DNA of 64,000 nt from Romboutsia sp. CE17. Lineage in GTDB: Bacteria; Bacillota; Clostridia; Peptostreptococcales; Peptostreptococcaceae. The position numbers and the translations under genes are program-made. The stretch spans positions 1,116,001 to 1,180,000 of the forward strand of contig NZ_CP051144.1 of NCBI RefSeq assembly GCF_012317385.1, written 5' to 3'. The notes beneath the pieces were generated by a model. The model was not told where the DNA came from. It ran no database searches and saw only the letters and a program-made list of their open reading frames with translations. Of this stretch, positions 18,633 through 26,436 are shown piece after piece; position 1 is the stretch's first letter, and the number at the start of each line of letters is the position of its first letter.

Positions 18633-20160
18633 GAGAATGTCTATAGATTTGTGTAAATAAGATTTTTTATAATTTATATTACTGGAAATTTCAAATTCCA
18701 GTAATATTTTTTTATTTTTGAGAAATACTAATACTGGAATTCTTTACACAATTATTATGTGTTTAATTTAGTTATTTATACACTAAATTTTCCATAATTT
18801 TAAAAAAAATTTATATTGTGTAAGAGTTAGGTATCCTTTCTCCAAACATAATTGTAAGCTGTCCTAAAGTAGACGCCCAATTTTGGTTTGGAGAGGTCCA
18901 TTTCTCCATAATTTTCATGGTAGATAAATATAGTGATTTTCTTAGTGACTCATCTGTTGGAAATACAGTTCTTACCTTAGTATATTTTCTTAACTGTCTA
19001 TTAAATCCCTCAAGAGCATTTGTAGTATAAATAATTCTTCTAATTTCATGTGGATATTCAAAATACGTATTCAGATTACTCCAGTTATTGTACCATGAAT
19101 CTATTACAACAGAATATTTTGAATACCATTTCTCCTTAAGAATATCTAAATTTTTAAGTGCTGTTTCTTCGTTAAATGCCCTATAAACACTTTTTAAATC
19201 TTTCATAAACTCTCTCTGATCTTTTGATGCTATATATTTAAGAGAGTTTCTAATTTGATGAACTATACAAGTTTGAATACTTACATCTGGATATACAGTT
19301 TTAATTGCTTCAGGTAGACCTTTTAAACCATCCATACATGCAATTAAAATATCATCTACGCCTCTATTTTTCAAATCATTACAAACTGATAGCCAAAATT
19401 TTGCGCCTTCTGATTCACCAATCCAAATACCTAATATATCTTTTTTTCCTTTCATATCTAAAGCCATACATATATATGCTGCCTTTGAAACTATTTTATT
19501 ATCATCTCTTACTTTAAAATGCATAGCATCCATATATACGATTGGGTATATTTCATCAAGTTCTCTGCTTTGCCATTCGGCGGCAGCCTCTACAACCTTA
19601 TCTGTTATCTTAGATATCATTGCAGGAGACACATCAATGCCATATAGTTCTTCCATTTCAGATTGGATATCTCTTACACTCATACCACAGGCATAAAGAC
19701 CTATTATTTTTTTATCTAGTTCATTACATACAGTTTCATACTTTTTAACAACCTTCGGTTCAAATTGTGCTTTTCTATCTCTTGGTATATCTAGGCCAAC
19801 TTCACCAAAACTACTTTCAATAGTCTTAGAACTATATCCATTCCTATAGTTTGGATTAGCTTCATTACTTCTTTCATGCCTTTCTCTTCCCAGATGTTCT
19901 TCCATTTCTGCTTCTAGCAATTGTTGGATAATATCTTTGAACAGCTTTTGCATTAATCCATTTTTACCAACTACATCTTCCATGGTTTTACATTTTCTTA
20001 CTTCAGCTTGGTAGTCTAAATCTGGAATAATTATTTCTCTTTGATCTTTCATTTCTTTACCTCCAAAAGTTTAATATGAATATTATTCCAAACTTACCAA
20101 TTTTACATTCAAAAAAGACTGTAGGTAAGTTTGTATTTACACAAAACTACCTACAGTCCC
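18633..20160 (-). mobile_element. IS256-family insertion sequence, copy 1, inside a CRISPR spacer
   Basis: A 1528-bp element with imperfect 26-bp terminal inverted repeats: GGGACTGTAGGTAG... at the transposase-start end (20160) and GAGAATGTCTATAG... at the other (18633), both running into TTTGTGTAAAT. It is flanked by the direct repeat ATACATTT (18625-18632 and 20161-20168), an 8-bp target duplication as usual for IS256. Both ends carry hairpins (around 18678-18707 and 20119-20158) that should stop transcription. A second copy at 42357-43883 differs by one base in an A/T run (eight here, seven there), so the spread is recent. Confidence 0.95.
18811..20052 (-). CDS. IS256-family transposase (copy 1)
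   Basis: A 413-residue DDE transposase that cuts and pastes the element. The expected acidic triad is D175 (YMDAMHFK), D241 (CMDGLKG) and E348 (NALEGFNRQ), with the IS256 signature C262-x2-H265 (TCIVHQIRN) after the second Asp. The N-terminal part includes EMEEHLGRERHER and YRNGYSSKTI, typical of the family. The RBS GGAGG precedes the ATG. The protein is identical to that of copy 2 and looks intact, so the element may be active. Confidence 0.97.
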   Translation of the reverse strand: MKDQREIIIPDLDYQAEVRKCKTMEDVVGKNGLMQKLFKDIIQQLLEAEMEEHLGRERHERSNEANPNYRNGYSSKTIESSFGEVGLDIPRDRKAQFEPKVVKKYETVCNELDKKIIGLYACGMSVRDIQSEMEELYGIDVSPAMISKITDKVVEAAAEWQSRELDEIYPIVYMDAMHFKVRDDNKIVSKAAYICMALDMKGKKDILGIWIGESEGAKFWLSVCNDLKNRGVDDILIACMDGLKGLPEAIKTVYPDVSIQTCIVHQIRNSLKYIASKDQREFMKDLKSVYRAFNEETALKNLDILKEKWYSKYSVVIDSWYNNWSNLNTYFEYPHEIRRIIYTTNALEGFNRQLRKYTKVRTVFPTDESLRKSLYLSTMKIMEKWTSPNQNWASTLGQLTIMFGERIPNSYTI

Positions 20161-20168
20161 ATACATTT
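20161..20168. repeat. Target site duplication of the IS (right copy)
   Basis: ATACATTT here repeats the eight bases at 18625-18632 on the other side of the element. If one copy and the IS are removed, the spacer becomes 37 nt, within the range of its neighbours, which confirms both the element ends and the insertion inside a spacer. Confidence 0.93.
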
Positions 20169-20328
20169 AGTTTTATATTAACTATGTGGTATGTAAATTG
20201 AGGTTTGCCATCTATTGTGAATTGTACTTTCATGTTTTATATTAACTATGTGGTATGTAAATTCATCTAAACTCAATTCAACATATTCAAAATCTTTACG
20301 TTTTATATTAACTATGTGGTATGCAAAT
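20169..20328 (+). CRISPR. Distal tail of the CRISPR array (3 repeats)
   Basis: After the last base of the split spacer (20169), repeats lie at 20170-20198, 20234-20262 and 20300-20328 with two complete spacers. The final repeat has C instead of T at position 25 (20324, ATGCAAAT), the only altered repeat in the array. A degenerate last repeat marks the end far from the leader, so these are the oldest spacers. The IS and its terminator-like hairpins separate them from the leader promoter, so they may no longer be expressed. Confidence 0.95.
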
Positions 20329-20413
20329 TATAATCACTTAAATCAACTAAGAATTTATCCTAATTTAAAATAAAATTAGTATATCATATCTATAAAAATA
20401 TTGAAAATCAAGC

Positions 20414-20567
20414 TCATACCCATTCACAACAGATTTTCTCATTAATCTCAGAAATAGCCATTCGAGAATAATCCATATCCACAAATTCCATATTTTTCAT
20501 ACTTATACTTTCATATACATGGTATCCAGCCTTACCTGATAAAAAATAAGGGGGGTCGTATTTTTTG
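20414..20567 (-). pseudogene. C-terminal remnant of an unrecognised gene
   Basis: On the minus strand a frame without a start reads IKKYDPPYFLSGKAGYHVY, then ESISMKNMEFVDMDYSRM, and ends with EINEKICCEWV and a stop at 20414. The natural-looking composition and the absence of a start, RBS or upstream coding DNA suggest the tail of a lost gene. I cannot name the family. It sits between the array end and the MerR-controlled promoter, in a 395-base stretch that is otherwise empty apart from the promoter. Confidence 0.5.
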
Positions 20568-20602
20568 ATCTAGGGTATCTAAAATTTATTTCTATTAAAA
20601 TA

Positions 20603-20633
20603 TTGACTTAGAGTTAACTCTAAGTATTAAGAT
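20603..20633 (+). promoter_or_regulatory. MerR-type promoter and operator in front of the cupin gene
   Basis: TTGACT (20603-20608) and TAAGAT (20628-20633) are separated by 19 bp, the long spacer typical of MerR-activated promoters. The spacer region holds the perfect 18-bp palindrome CTTAGAGTTAACTCTAAG (20607-20624). The same arrangement occurs at 21305-21335. The likely regulator is the MerR protein encoded at 23081-23461. Confidence 0.85.
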
Positions 20634-20723
20634 TAACTTGTAAACTATATAATACTAGATCATGAGAATATTGACAAACAGTACATTAAAATGAAAAAGG
20701 AATAACATAAGGAGGTAAATATA

Positions 20724-21134
20724 TTGGAAAATAATTCAAACAACGGAGCAATATTTGAAATAGGTGATAAACTACCTGAAATGTTTAGCAAGTACTTTAT
20801 TGGTCAAGCATACTTAAAAATGTTAACAACTGAAGGAGTACCAATTGGAAATGTAACTTTTGAACCAGGATGTCGTAATAACTGGCATATTCATCACAAG
20901 GGTGGCCAGATATTATTAGTAACTAGCGGAAGAGGATATTATCAAGAATGGGGAAAAGAAGCACAAGAACTTAACCCAGGAGATGTAGTCAATATTTTAC
21001 CAGGAGTTAAGCATTGGCATGGCGCAGCATGTGATAGTTGGTTTACACATCTTGCAGTAGAAGTACCAGCAGAAGGTTCATCTAACGAATGGTTAGAAGC
21101 AGTTGATGAGGAAACTTATGCAAAGTTAAAATAA
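20724..21134 (+). CDS. Cupin-domain protein of the MerR-regulated redox cluster
   Basis: A single cupin of 136 residues with the two metal-binding motifs: WHIHHKGGQILLVTSGRGYYQEWG (around residues 52-75) and PGDVVNILPGVKHWHGA (around 86-102). It matches the small cupins found with carboxymuconolactone decarboxylase-like and quinone or aldehyde stress genes. The exact reaction is unknown. The start is TTG with GGAGGT 7 bases upstream. It has its own MerR-type promoter and a terminator behind it, so it is a one-gene unit of the regulon. Confidence 0.85.
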   Translation: MENNSNNGAIFEIGDKLPEMFSKYFIGQAYLKMLTTEGVPIGNVTFEPGCRNNWHIHHKGGQILLVTSGRGYYQEWGKEAQELNPGDVVNILPGVKHWHGAACDSWFTHLAVEVPAEGSSNEWLEAVDEETYAKLK

Positions 21135-21239
21135 GCTGTATATATTAATGTAAAGCAATTTACAATGAAAATTATATTAAATCAATAAAATAGATATATA
21201 ATTAATTATAAATAAAAAATCAGAAAATTAACAAAAAAG

Positions 21240-21275
21240 CTTTGGAAGCTTAAATATAAAAATTCCAAAGTTTTT
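21240..21275 (+). terminator. Intrinsic terminator after the cupin gene
   Basis: CTTTGGAA (21240-21247) pairs with TTCCAAAG (21263-21270), followed by TTTTT. Confidence 0.8.
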
Positions 21276-21304
21276 CTGATGAATTTAAATTTATAAAAAA
21301 AGAA

Positions 21305-21335
21305 TTGACTTAGAGTTAACTCCAAGTACTATGAT
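21305..21335 (+). promoter_or_regulatory. Second MerR-type promoter, in front of the flavoprotein gene
   Basis: TTGACT (21305-21310) and TATGAT (21330-21335) are again 19 bp apart. The operator CTTAGAGTTAACTCCAAG (21309-21326) differs from the first by one base (T to C in the second arm). It should drive the flavoprotein, aldo-keto reductase and merR genes, so the regulator probably controls its own synthesis. Confidence 0.85.
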
Positions 21336-21368
21336 TAACTTATAGACTATTTAAAGGGGGATACAAAA

Positions 21369-21908
21369 ATGAATAAAAAAGTGTTAGTATTATCAGGAAG
21401 TCCAAGAAAAAATGGAAACTCTGAAATATTATGTGATCAATTTATAAATGGAGCTAGTGAAGAAGGTCATAGCGTAGAAAAAATATTTTTAGGTGATAAA
21501 AAAATTAATTACTGTATAGCATGTGGCTCATGTCAGAGAAACAATGGTGTCTGTATTCATAAAGATGATATGGCAGAAATATTAGAAAAAATGATAGAAG
21601 CAGATGTAATTGTAATGGCATCACCAGTTTATTTCTATACTATGGATGCACAGGTGAAAACTTTAATCGATAGAACATTCGCAAGATATACAGAAATTAA
21701 AAATAAGGATTTTTATATAATAATAACAGCAGCAGATGAAGGCAAGGAGTTATTAGAGAGAACTATTGAAGGATTTAGAGGATTTATGGACTGTTTACCT
21801 GGAGCAAAAGAAAAAGGTATAATTTATGGTACAGGTGCTTGGGATAAAGGTGATATAAAGGGAAGTAAAGCTATGGATGAAGCTTATACTATGGGTAAAT
21901 TAGTATAA
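21369..21908 (+). CDS. NADPH-dependent FMN reductase / iron-sulfur flavoprotein-like
   Basis: A flavodoxin-fold protein of 179 residues. [17 protein letters not shown] (residues 5-21) is the FMN phosphate loop. The segment [21 protein letters not shown] (about 48-68) has the close-spaced cysteines of the iron-sulfur flavoprotein group, usually binding a 4Fe-4S cluster. [19 protein letters not shown] is the conserved FMN-binding strand. It probably reduces quinones, disulfides or oxygen species using electrons from a ferredoxin. It is first in the operon with the aldo-keto reductase. Confidence 0.88.
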   Translation: MNKKVLVLSGSPRKNGNSEILCDQFINGASEEGHSVEKIFLGDKKINYCIACGSCQRNNGVCIHKDDMAEILEKMIEADVIVMASPVYFYTMDAQVKTLIDRTFARYTEIKNKDFYIIITAADEGKELLERTIEGFRGFMDCLPGAKEKGIIYGTGAWDKGDIKGSKAMDEAYTMGKLV

Positions 21909-21937
21909 GGGAAAATAATAAAGGGGGAGTAATAATT

Positions 21938-23056
21938 ATGGAAAAGAAATTAGGATTTGGATTTATGCGTTTACCAGTAAGCGATAGTGAGGATGTAACA
22001 AAGATTGATTTTGAACAGTTAAATCAAATGGTGGATACTTTTTTAGAAAGAGGATTTACTTACTTTGATACAGCATATATGTATCATAACTTTGTAAGTG
22101 AAATTGCACTTAGAGAGTCATTAGTAAAACGTCATGATAGAAATTCTTTTACAGTAGCTACAAAAATGCCTACTATGTTTTTAAAGAAAAAAGAAGACTT
22201 AGAAAGAATTTTTAATGAGCAGTTAGAAAAAACTGGTGTAGATTATTTTGATTATTACCTTCTTCATAATCTAGGAGTTTCACACTATGAAATTGCTAAA
22301 AAATTCGATGCTTTTGAATTTATTCAGCAAAAGAAAGAAGAAGGTAAGGTTAAAAAAATTGGTTTTTCGTTCCATGATACAGCTGATTTATTAGATGAAA
22401 TATTAACAGCACATCCAGAAGTAGACTTTGTGCAGTTACAAATTAATTATATAGACTGGGAAAATGAAAGTATTCAGTCTAGAAAATGCTATGAAGTGGC
22501 TACAAAACACAATAAGCCAGTTATAGTTATGGAGCCAGTAAAAGGCGGAACACTTGCAAATATACCAAAAGATGCAGAAGCATTATTTAAAAACTATCAT
22601 CCAGATATGTCAGTTCCATCTTGGGCAATTAGGTATGCAGCAAGTCTTGATAATGTAATGATGGTACTAAGTGGTATGTCTTCTATTGAGCAATTACTAG
22701 ATAATACTGGATATATGCAAGAATTTAAAGCATTTAATAAAGAAGAATATGATATTGTAAATAAAGCAGTTGAAATAATAAATGAAGCTATATTAGTGCC
22801 TTGTACTGCATGTCAGTATTGTGTAGATGGATGTCCAAAAAATATTGCAATTCCAGAATACTTTGCACTTTATAATGCAGAAAAACAAGCTTTAAATAGA
22901 GGTTTTTCAACACAAGGTATGTACTATGATAATTATACAAAAAATTATGGTAAGGCATCAGATTGTATTGAATGTAAAAAATGCGAGAAAAGCTGTCCAC
23001 AACATATTAAAATAACAGAACGCTTAAAAGATGTGGCAAAAGTATTTGAAGTTTAG
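21938..23056 (+). CDS. Aldo/keto reductase with C-terminal 4Fe-4S ferredoxin domain
   Basis: Residues 1-270 or so form an aldo-keto reductase barrel ([19 protein letters not shown], the Lys in [14 protein letters not shown]). The C-terminal 90 residues carry two cysteine sets, [12 protein letters not shown] (near 288) and [12 protein letters not shown] (near 345), which suggest two 4Fe-4S clusters. Such fusions are common in anaerobes and probably couple aldehyde or ketone reduction to ferredoxin-type electron flow; the substrate is not known. It lies 29 bases after the flavoprotein gene with its own GGGGGAG site. Confidence 0.92.
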   Translation: MEKKLGFGFMRLPVSDSEDVTKIDFEQLNQMVDTFLERGFTYFDTAYMYHNFVSEIALRESLVKRHDRNSFTVATKMPTMFLKKKEDLERIFNEQLEKTGVDYFDYYLLHNLGVSHYEIAKKFDAFEFIQQKKEEGKVKKIGFSFHDTADLLDEILTAHPEVDFVQLQINYIDWENESIQSRKCYEVATKHNKPVIVMEPVKGGTLANIPKDAEALFKNYHPDMSVPSWAIRYAASLDNVMMVLSGMSSIEQLLDNTGYMQEFKAFNKEEYDIVNKAVEIINEAILVPCTACQYCVDGCPKNIAIPEYFALYNAEKQALNRGFSTQGMYYDNYTKNYGKASDCIECKKCEKSCPQHIKITERLKDVAKVFEV

Positions 23057-23080
23057 AAAATTTAAAAGGAGCATTAACAT

Positions 23081-23461
23081 ATGACAATTACAGAAGTGAG
23101 CAAAAGATATGATCTATCAGCAGATACACTTCGCTACTATGAAAGGATAGGACTGATTCCTCCAGTAAATAGAAATAAAAGTGGAATCAGGGATTTTACA
23201 GAAGAAGATTGTAAATGGGTAGAATTTATTAAATGTATGAGAGGCGCTGGACTATCTATTGAAGTATTGACTGAATATGTTCAACTATTCCAACAGGGAA
23301 ACTCAACTATTAAAGCTAGAAAGCAACTTTTAGTAGAGCAGAGAAGTCAGTTAATAGGTAGAATTGAAGAAATGAAGGAAACCTTAAATAGATTAGATGC
23401 TAAAATTGATGGATATGAGGAAAAATTCATAGCAAAAGAAGAAGATTTAAAAAATAGATAA
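23081..23461 (+). CDS. MerR-family transcriptional regulator (NmlR/AdhR-like)
   Basis: A 126-residue MerR protein: an N-terminal winged helix (MTITEVSKRYDLSADTLRYYERIGLIPPV) and a long C-terminal coiled coil for dimerisation. It lacks the Cys-rich metal loop of MerR/CueR; one Cys (about residue 47) and another near 53 could sense electrophiles as in NmlR or AdhR. It is the last gene of the operon and should bind the two 19-bp-spacer promoters at 20603 and 21305. Confidence 0.9.
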   Translation: MTITEVSKRYDLSADTLRYYERIGLIPPVNRNKSGIRDFTEEDCKWVEFIKCMRGAGLSIEVLTEYVQLFQQGNSTIKARKQLLVEQRSQLIGRIEEMKETLNRLDAKIDGYEEKFIAKEEDLKNR

Positions 23462-23490
23462 TTAATAAATCGTAACTTATAAATATAAAA

Positions 23491-23521
23491 ATAGCTCCTA
23501 GCATAATTAGGAGCTATTCTT
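23491..23521. terminator. Bidirectional terminator between merR and the YczE-like gene
   Basis: ATAGCTCCTA (23491-23500) pairs perfectly with TAGGAGCTAT (23508-23517); A-rich and T-rich sides allow use in both directions. It overlaps the last codons of the convergent gene. Confidence 0.8.
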
Positions 23522-24212
23522 CATCAGAATTATTATCATTTGTATTTTTATTAATAATATTAGCAAAAATAAATTTTTTTACTACATATAAATCACTTGT
23601 AATTGATTTATGTTTAATATCTTTTGGATTTATTTTAATAATACTAAAGCCAATTTGAATTGCATATCCAAGAAAAAGTGCATTGATAACTGTTCCTATT
23701 CCAATAGTACCACCAAGTAACCAGCCTAAAAATAGGGCGAAAAGTTCGATAATAGCACGAATAATTTTAATTGGTAAATTTGTTTTTTTATGAAGTGCTA
23801 ACATAAGACCATCTCGAGGACCACTTCCTAGACCTACACTTAAATAAACTACAGTAGCAACTGCAGCTAGAACTAGCCCAATAAGTAGCATTATAAGTCC
23901 TATAAAGAAATTATTAGAGTGAGGTACAATATTTAGCATATTTATAGTATCGACAAATACACCGACAAAAATCATATTAGTAATAGTTCCCCATCCAACA
24001 CTTTCACCTAAAATGGCATCTAAAATAACAATAATTGTACCTGCAAATATACATGCTTGCCCAACTGTTATACCAGTTTTGATTGATAAACCTTGATGAA
24101 ATGCATCCCATGGTGATAATCCTATGTTTGCATTTAGCATAAAAACTATAGCTAATCCATAGAGAAAGTATCCAAAAAATAATTGAAAAGTAGTTTTAAT
24201 AAAACTTTTCAA
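23514..24212 (-). CDS. YczE/YitT-like integral membrane protein
   Basis: About 232 residues with five or six membrane helices and the conserved LNANIGLSPWDAFHQGLS and GLGSGPRDGLMLAL segments of the YczE family, whose role is not established (B. subtilis YczE affects antibiotic synthesis). The longest frame begins at 24248, but the AAAGGGGG site at about 24219-24227 points to the TTG at 24212. It faces the MerR cluster and may be a target of the same stress response, but no MerR-type site is seen in front of it. Confidence 0.8.
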   Translation of the reverse strand: MKSFIKTTFQLFFGYFLYGLAIVFMLNANIGLSPWDAFHQGLSIKTGITVGQACIFAGTIIVILDAILGESVGWGTITNMIFVGVFVDTINMLNIVPHSNNFFIGLIMLLIGLVLAAVATVVYLSVGLGSGPRDGLMLALHKKTNLPIKIIRAIIELFALFLGWLLGGTIGIGTVINALFLGYAIQIGFSIIKINPKDIKHKSITSDLYVVKKFIFANIINKNTNDNNSDEE

Positions 24213-24313
24213 AGTATTACCCCCTTTAGAGTGAAAGTATATCCTCATAATATTATTAATACTTGAAATATATTTTAACTATAACTAAAATTTATAATAA
24301 ATTTAATAAATGA

Positions 24314-24592
24314 ATATTACTTGACATTGTATTTACTACAGGTAGAGGTACACCAACAGGTAATCCTATATCTCCAGTAATAAAGATTACAGGAAATAGA
24401 GATACTTTCAAAAATATGGAAGACAATATAGATTTTGATGCTAGCCCAGTTATATATGGTCCACAGACTATGGAAGAATTAACTGATGATTTATTAAAAA
24501 TGCTATTAGAAGTAGCAAATGGAAAGAAAACAAAAGCTGAATCTCTTGGCTTTATGGAAATTGCAATAGCAAGAGTATGTAACTACGCATAA
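24314..24592 (+). pseudogene. C-terminal remnant of a UxaA/altronate dehydratase-family gene
   Basis: The frame begins after a stop at 24311 with no start codon or RBS and encodes about 92 residues, including FTTGRGTPTGNPISPVIKIT, DASPVIYG and ANGKKTKAESLGFMEIAI, which match the C-terminal end of the large UxaA/GarD-type sugar-acid dehydratase (usually about 390 residues). Only the last quarter remains. It is followed at once by an intact FAH gene and a DapA-like fragment, so it is the residue of a sugar-acid catabolic operon. Confidence 0.8.
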
Positions 24593-24611
24593 AAATTAGG
24601 AGAATTGATAT

Positions 24612-25502
24612 ATGAAATTTATGAGCTTTAAGAATAACCAAAAAGTAAAAGTAGGAGTACTACTAAAAAATGAGCAATATGTAGTGGATATAAATGATTT
24701 AAATTTATCAAAAAACTATGATGATATGTTAGATCTAATAGAAAATATAAGTGATAAAGATATAGAAATAATTAAAAATTTTAATTTTGATGAAAATAAT
24801 GTAAAAACATATAGTTTAGATTGTATAGATATATGTGCACCTATAATTAAACCAAAGCACGATATTATATGCATAGGAGTAAATTATCAAGAGCATTTAA
24901 ATGAAACAAAAAATAGTTTCAAAAAAGGTGAATTTATAGAACCTAAAAAAGTTGTATATTTTTCAAAAAGAGTTGTAGAAGCAATTGGAAATGACGACTA
25001 TATAGAAAATGATAATTTTACAGATGAATTAGATTATGAAGTTGAATTAGCAGTTATAATTGGTAAAAAAGGTAAGAATATAAGTAAAGAAGAAGTTAAA
25101 GACTATATATTCGGTTATACAATAATGAATGACATTTCAGCAAGAGACTTACAACAGCAACATCTTCAATGGTATAGAGGAAAGAGCTTAGATACATTCA
25201 CATCATTAGGACCAGTCATAGTACACAAAGAAGAAATTCCATTCCCAATAGAGTTAGACATTTATAGTAAAGTAAATGGAGAAATAAGGCAAAAATCAAA
25301 TACAAAATATCTTTTAAGTGATATACCTAGTATAATATCTGAAATTTCAACAGGAATGACACTTGAACCAGGGGATATTATAGCTACAGGTACGCCTTCA
25401 GGAGTTGGCATGGGATTTAATCCTCCAAAGTATATGAAATCTAAGGATATAGTTGAGTGTGGAATAGAAAGAATTGGAGTATTAAGAAATGTAGTTAAGT
25501 AA
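24612..25502 (+). CDS. Fumarylacetoacetate hydrolase (FAH) family protein
   Basis: A 296-residue FAH-fold enzyme. Visible landmarks are IICIGVNYQEHLNE, the metal-binding DELDYEVELAVIIGKKGKN with its Glu residues, the catalytic-site segment MNDISARDLQQQH, and GDIIATGTPSGVG near the end. In sugar-acid or aromatic pathways these enzymes hydrolyse, decarboxylate or dehydrate 2-oxo acids. The flanking genes are fragments, so its pathway may be gone although the reading frame is complete. The RBS TTAGGAGA is normal. Confidence 0.9.
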   Translation: MKFMSFKNNQKVKVGVLLKNEQYVVDINDLNLSKNYDDMLDLIENISDKDIEIIKNFNFDENNVKTYSLDCIDICAPIIKPKHDIICIGVNYQEHLNETKNSFKKGEFIEPKKVVYFSKRVVEAIGNDDYIENDNFTDELDYEVELAVIIGKKGKNISKEEVKDYIFGYTIMNDISARDLQQQHLQWYRGKSLDTFTSLGPVIVHKEEIPFPIELDIYSKVNGEIRQKSNTKYLLSDIPSIISEISTGMTLEPGDIIATGTPSGVGMGFNPPKYMKSKDIVECGIERIGVLRNVVK

Positions 25503-25531
25503 AAGTATAAATTATTAAGGAGGAAACTATT

Positions 25532-25600
25532 ATGTTAGGAAAATGGCTAACACCTGTAGTTACAGCTTTTGATAAAAATGGCAATCTTGACTATAAATAA
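25532..25600 (+). pseudogene. 22-codon remnant of a DapA/NAL-family aldolase gene
   Basis: After a good RBS (AAGGAGGAAAC) the frame reads MLGKWLTPVVTAFDKNGNLDYK and stops. This is the start of a dihydrodipicolinate synthase-family lyase such as a 2-keto-3-deoxy sugar-acid aldolase (normally about 290 residues). The rest has been deleted; the next bases are a terminator. Together with the UxaA fragment it shows loss at both ends of one operon. Confidence 0.8.
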
Positions 25601-25611
25601 AATAGACAAAT

Positions 25612-25659
25612 AAAAGACAGTATCATAATTTGATACTGTCTTTTATTATGTCTTAAGTT
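25612..25659. terminator. Terminator within a 48-bp dispersed repeat, copy 1
   Basis: AAAAGACAGTATCA pairs with TGATACTGTCTTTT around AATT. The whole 48-base block recurs at 30993-31040 with two mismatches, including the CTTAAGTT that follows the hairpin. Confidence 0.85.
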
Positions 25660-25670
25660 TAATAAAAAAC

Positions 25671-25713
25671 TGTAACTTATGTTACAGATATTTAAAAAAT
25701 ATTATCATATAAT
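25671..25713 (+). promoter_or_regulatory. FNR/HcpR-like site and -10 box of the stress operon
   Basis: TGTAACTTATGTTACA (25671-25686) has perfect TGTAAC/GTTACA half sites. TATAAT lies at 25708-25713, so the centre of the site is about 41.5 bases before the expected start point, the class II activator position. The same geometry occurs before hcp1. The motif is like those described for CRP/FNR-family HcpR or related NO sensors in clostridia. The regulator gene is not in this window. Confidence 0.8.
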
Positions 25714-25788
25714 ATAAACATATTAATTAGAAGATAAAATTTAAATGAGTGTATAAAATACACATTAACTAAAGAGGAGGAAATTATA

Positions 25789-26424
25789 ATGAGCTTATTT
25801 TTAGGGAAAATACATTATTGGTTATTCAACAAAATATTATGGTTTGAAGGTTTAGAAGAAGAAATAATAAAACTAGCAAAAAGTGAAGGTTTAAATATAG
25901 AAAAGTTAAGCAGTGAAATTAACTTAAAGTATGGAGAAAAACTTCCAAACAAAAAACTAGAAGAAATGATAGATACAAATAACATTCATGGATGGTTACA
26001 AAGTAAAATACATTCTGCCGAAGGTAGAATGGCATCATGGACTAAGGCGATACTAGAAAATGACGAAAATTCATTAAAAAAATTAGAAGAAGTATATATT
26101 GAACAAGGTATAAAAGCTGCCAAAGAAGTAAAAGAATCTAAAACTATTACAAATGCATCAGAGATATATTATAGTGTAAATGACTATATATTAGATGGTA
26201 TGCCATGTGATAGAGTAAATGAAGTTATTATATCAGAAGATGAAAAGGTAGAGTGGAAGAGAAGAATATGTGTACACCAAGATATATGGGGTAAAGAAGG
26301 CATAGATGTTAATACATTCTACTCTTTAAGAAGCTTATGGATAAAAGCTTTTGTAAATGAAGTAAATAATGACTTTGAGTATGTTGAAATAGATGGCGAA
26401 ACTATGGTCATTAAGAAAAAATAA
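25789..26424 (+). CDS. Unrecognised conserved-looking protein, first gene of the Hcp-linked operon
   Basis: A soluble, mostly helical 211-residue protein that I cannot assign. It contains IHGWLQSKIHSAEGRMASW (about residues 64-82), CDRVNEVI (near 142) and CVHQDIWGKEGIDVNTFYSLR (about 162-182), with His, Cys and Trp residues that look like a binding or active site. The first 20 residues are hydrophobic and aromatic but without a clear signal. The RBS GAGGAGG is strong. Its FNR/HcpR-like promoter and partners (hemerythrin half, cupin, DUF1858, hcp) point to a role in nitrosative or oxygen stress. Confidence 0.6.
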   Translation: MSLFLGKIHYWLFNKILWFEGLEEEIIKLAKSEGLNIEKLSSEINLKYGEKLPNKKLEEMIDTNNIHGWLQSKIHSAEGRMASWTKAILENDENSLKKLEEVYIEQGIKAAKEVKESKTITNASEIYYSVNDYILDGMPCDRVNEVIISEDEKVEWKRRICVHQDIWGKEGIDVNTFYSLRSLWIKAFVNEVNNDFEYVEIDGETMVIKKK

Positions 26425-26436
26425 TTACTAATAGAG

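Noticed and set aside
12351-18656. Long open frames across the array that repeat FILTMWYVN or FYINYVVCK
   Set aside because: They come from reading the CRISPR repeat in two frames; the 66-base period keeps the frame open. They have no RBS and are not genes.
19305-19517. Plus-strand frame inside the transposase gene (and its mirror at 43000-43212)
   Set aside because: It is a shadow of the transposase frame, present in both IS copies for that reason only.
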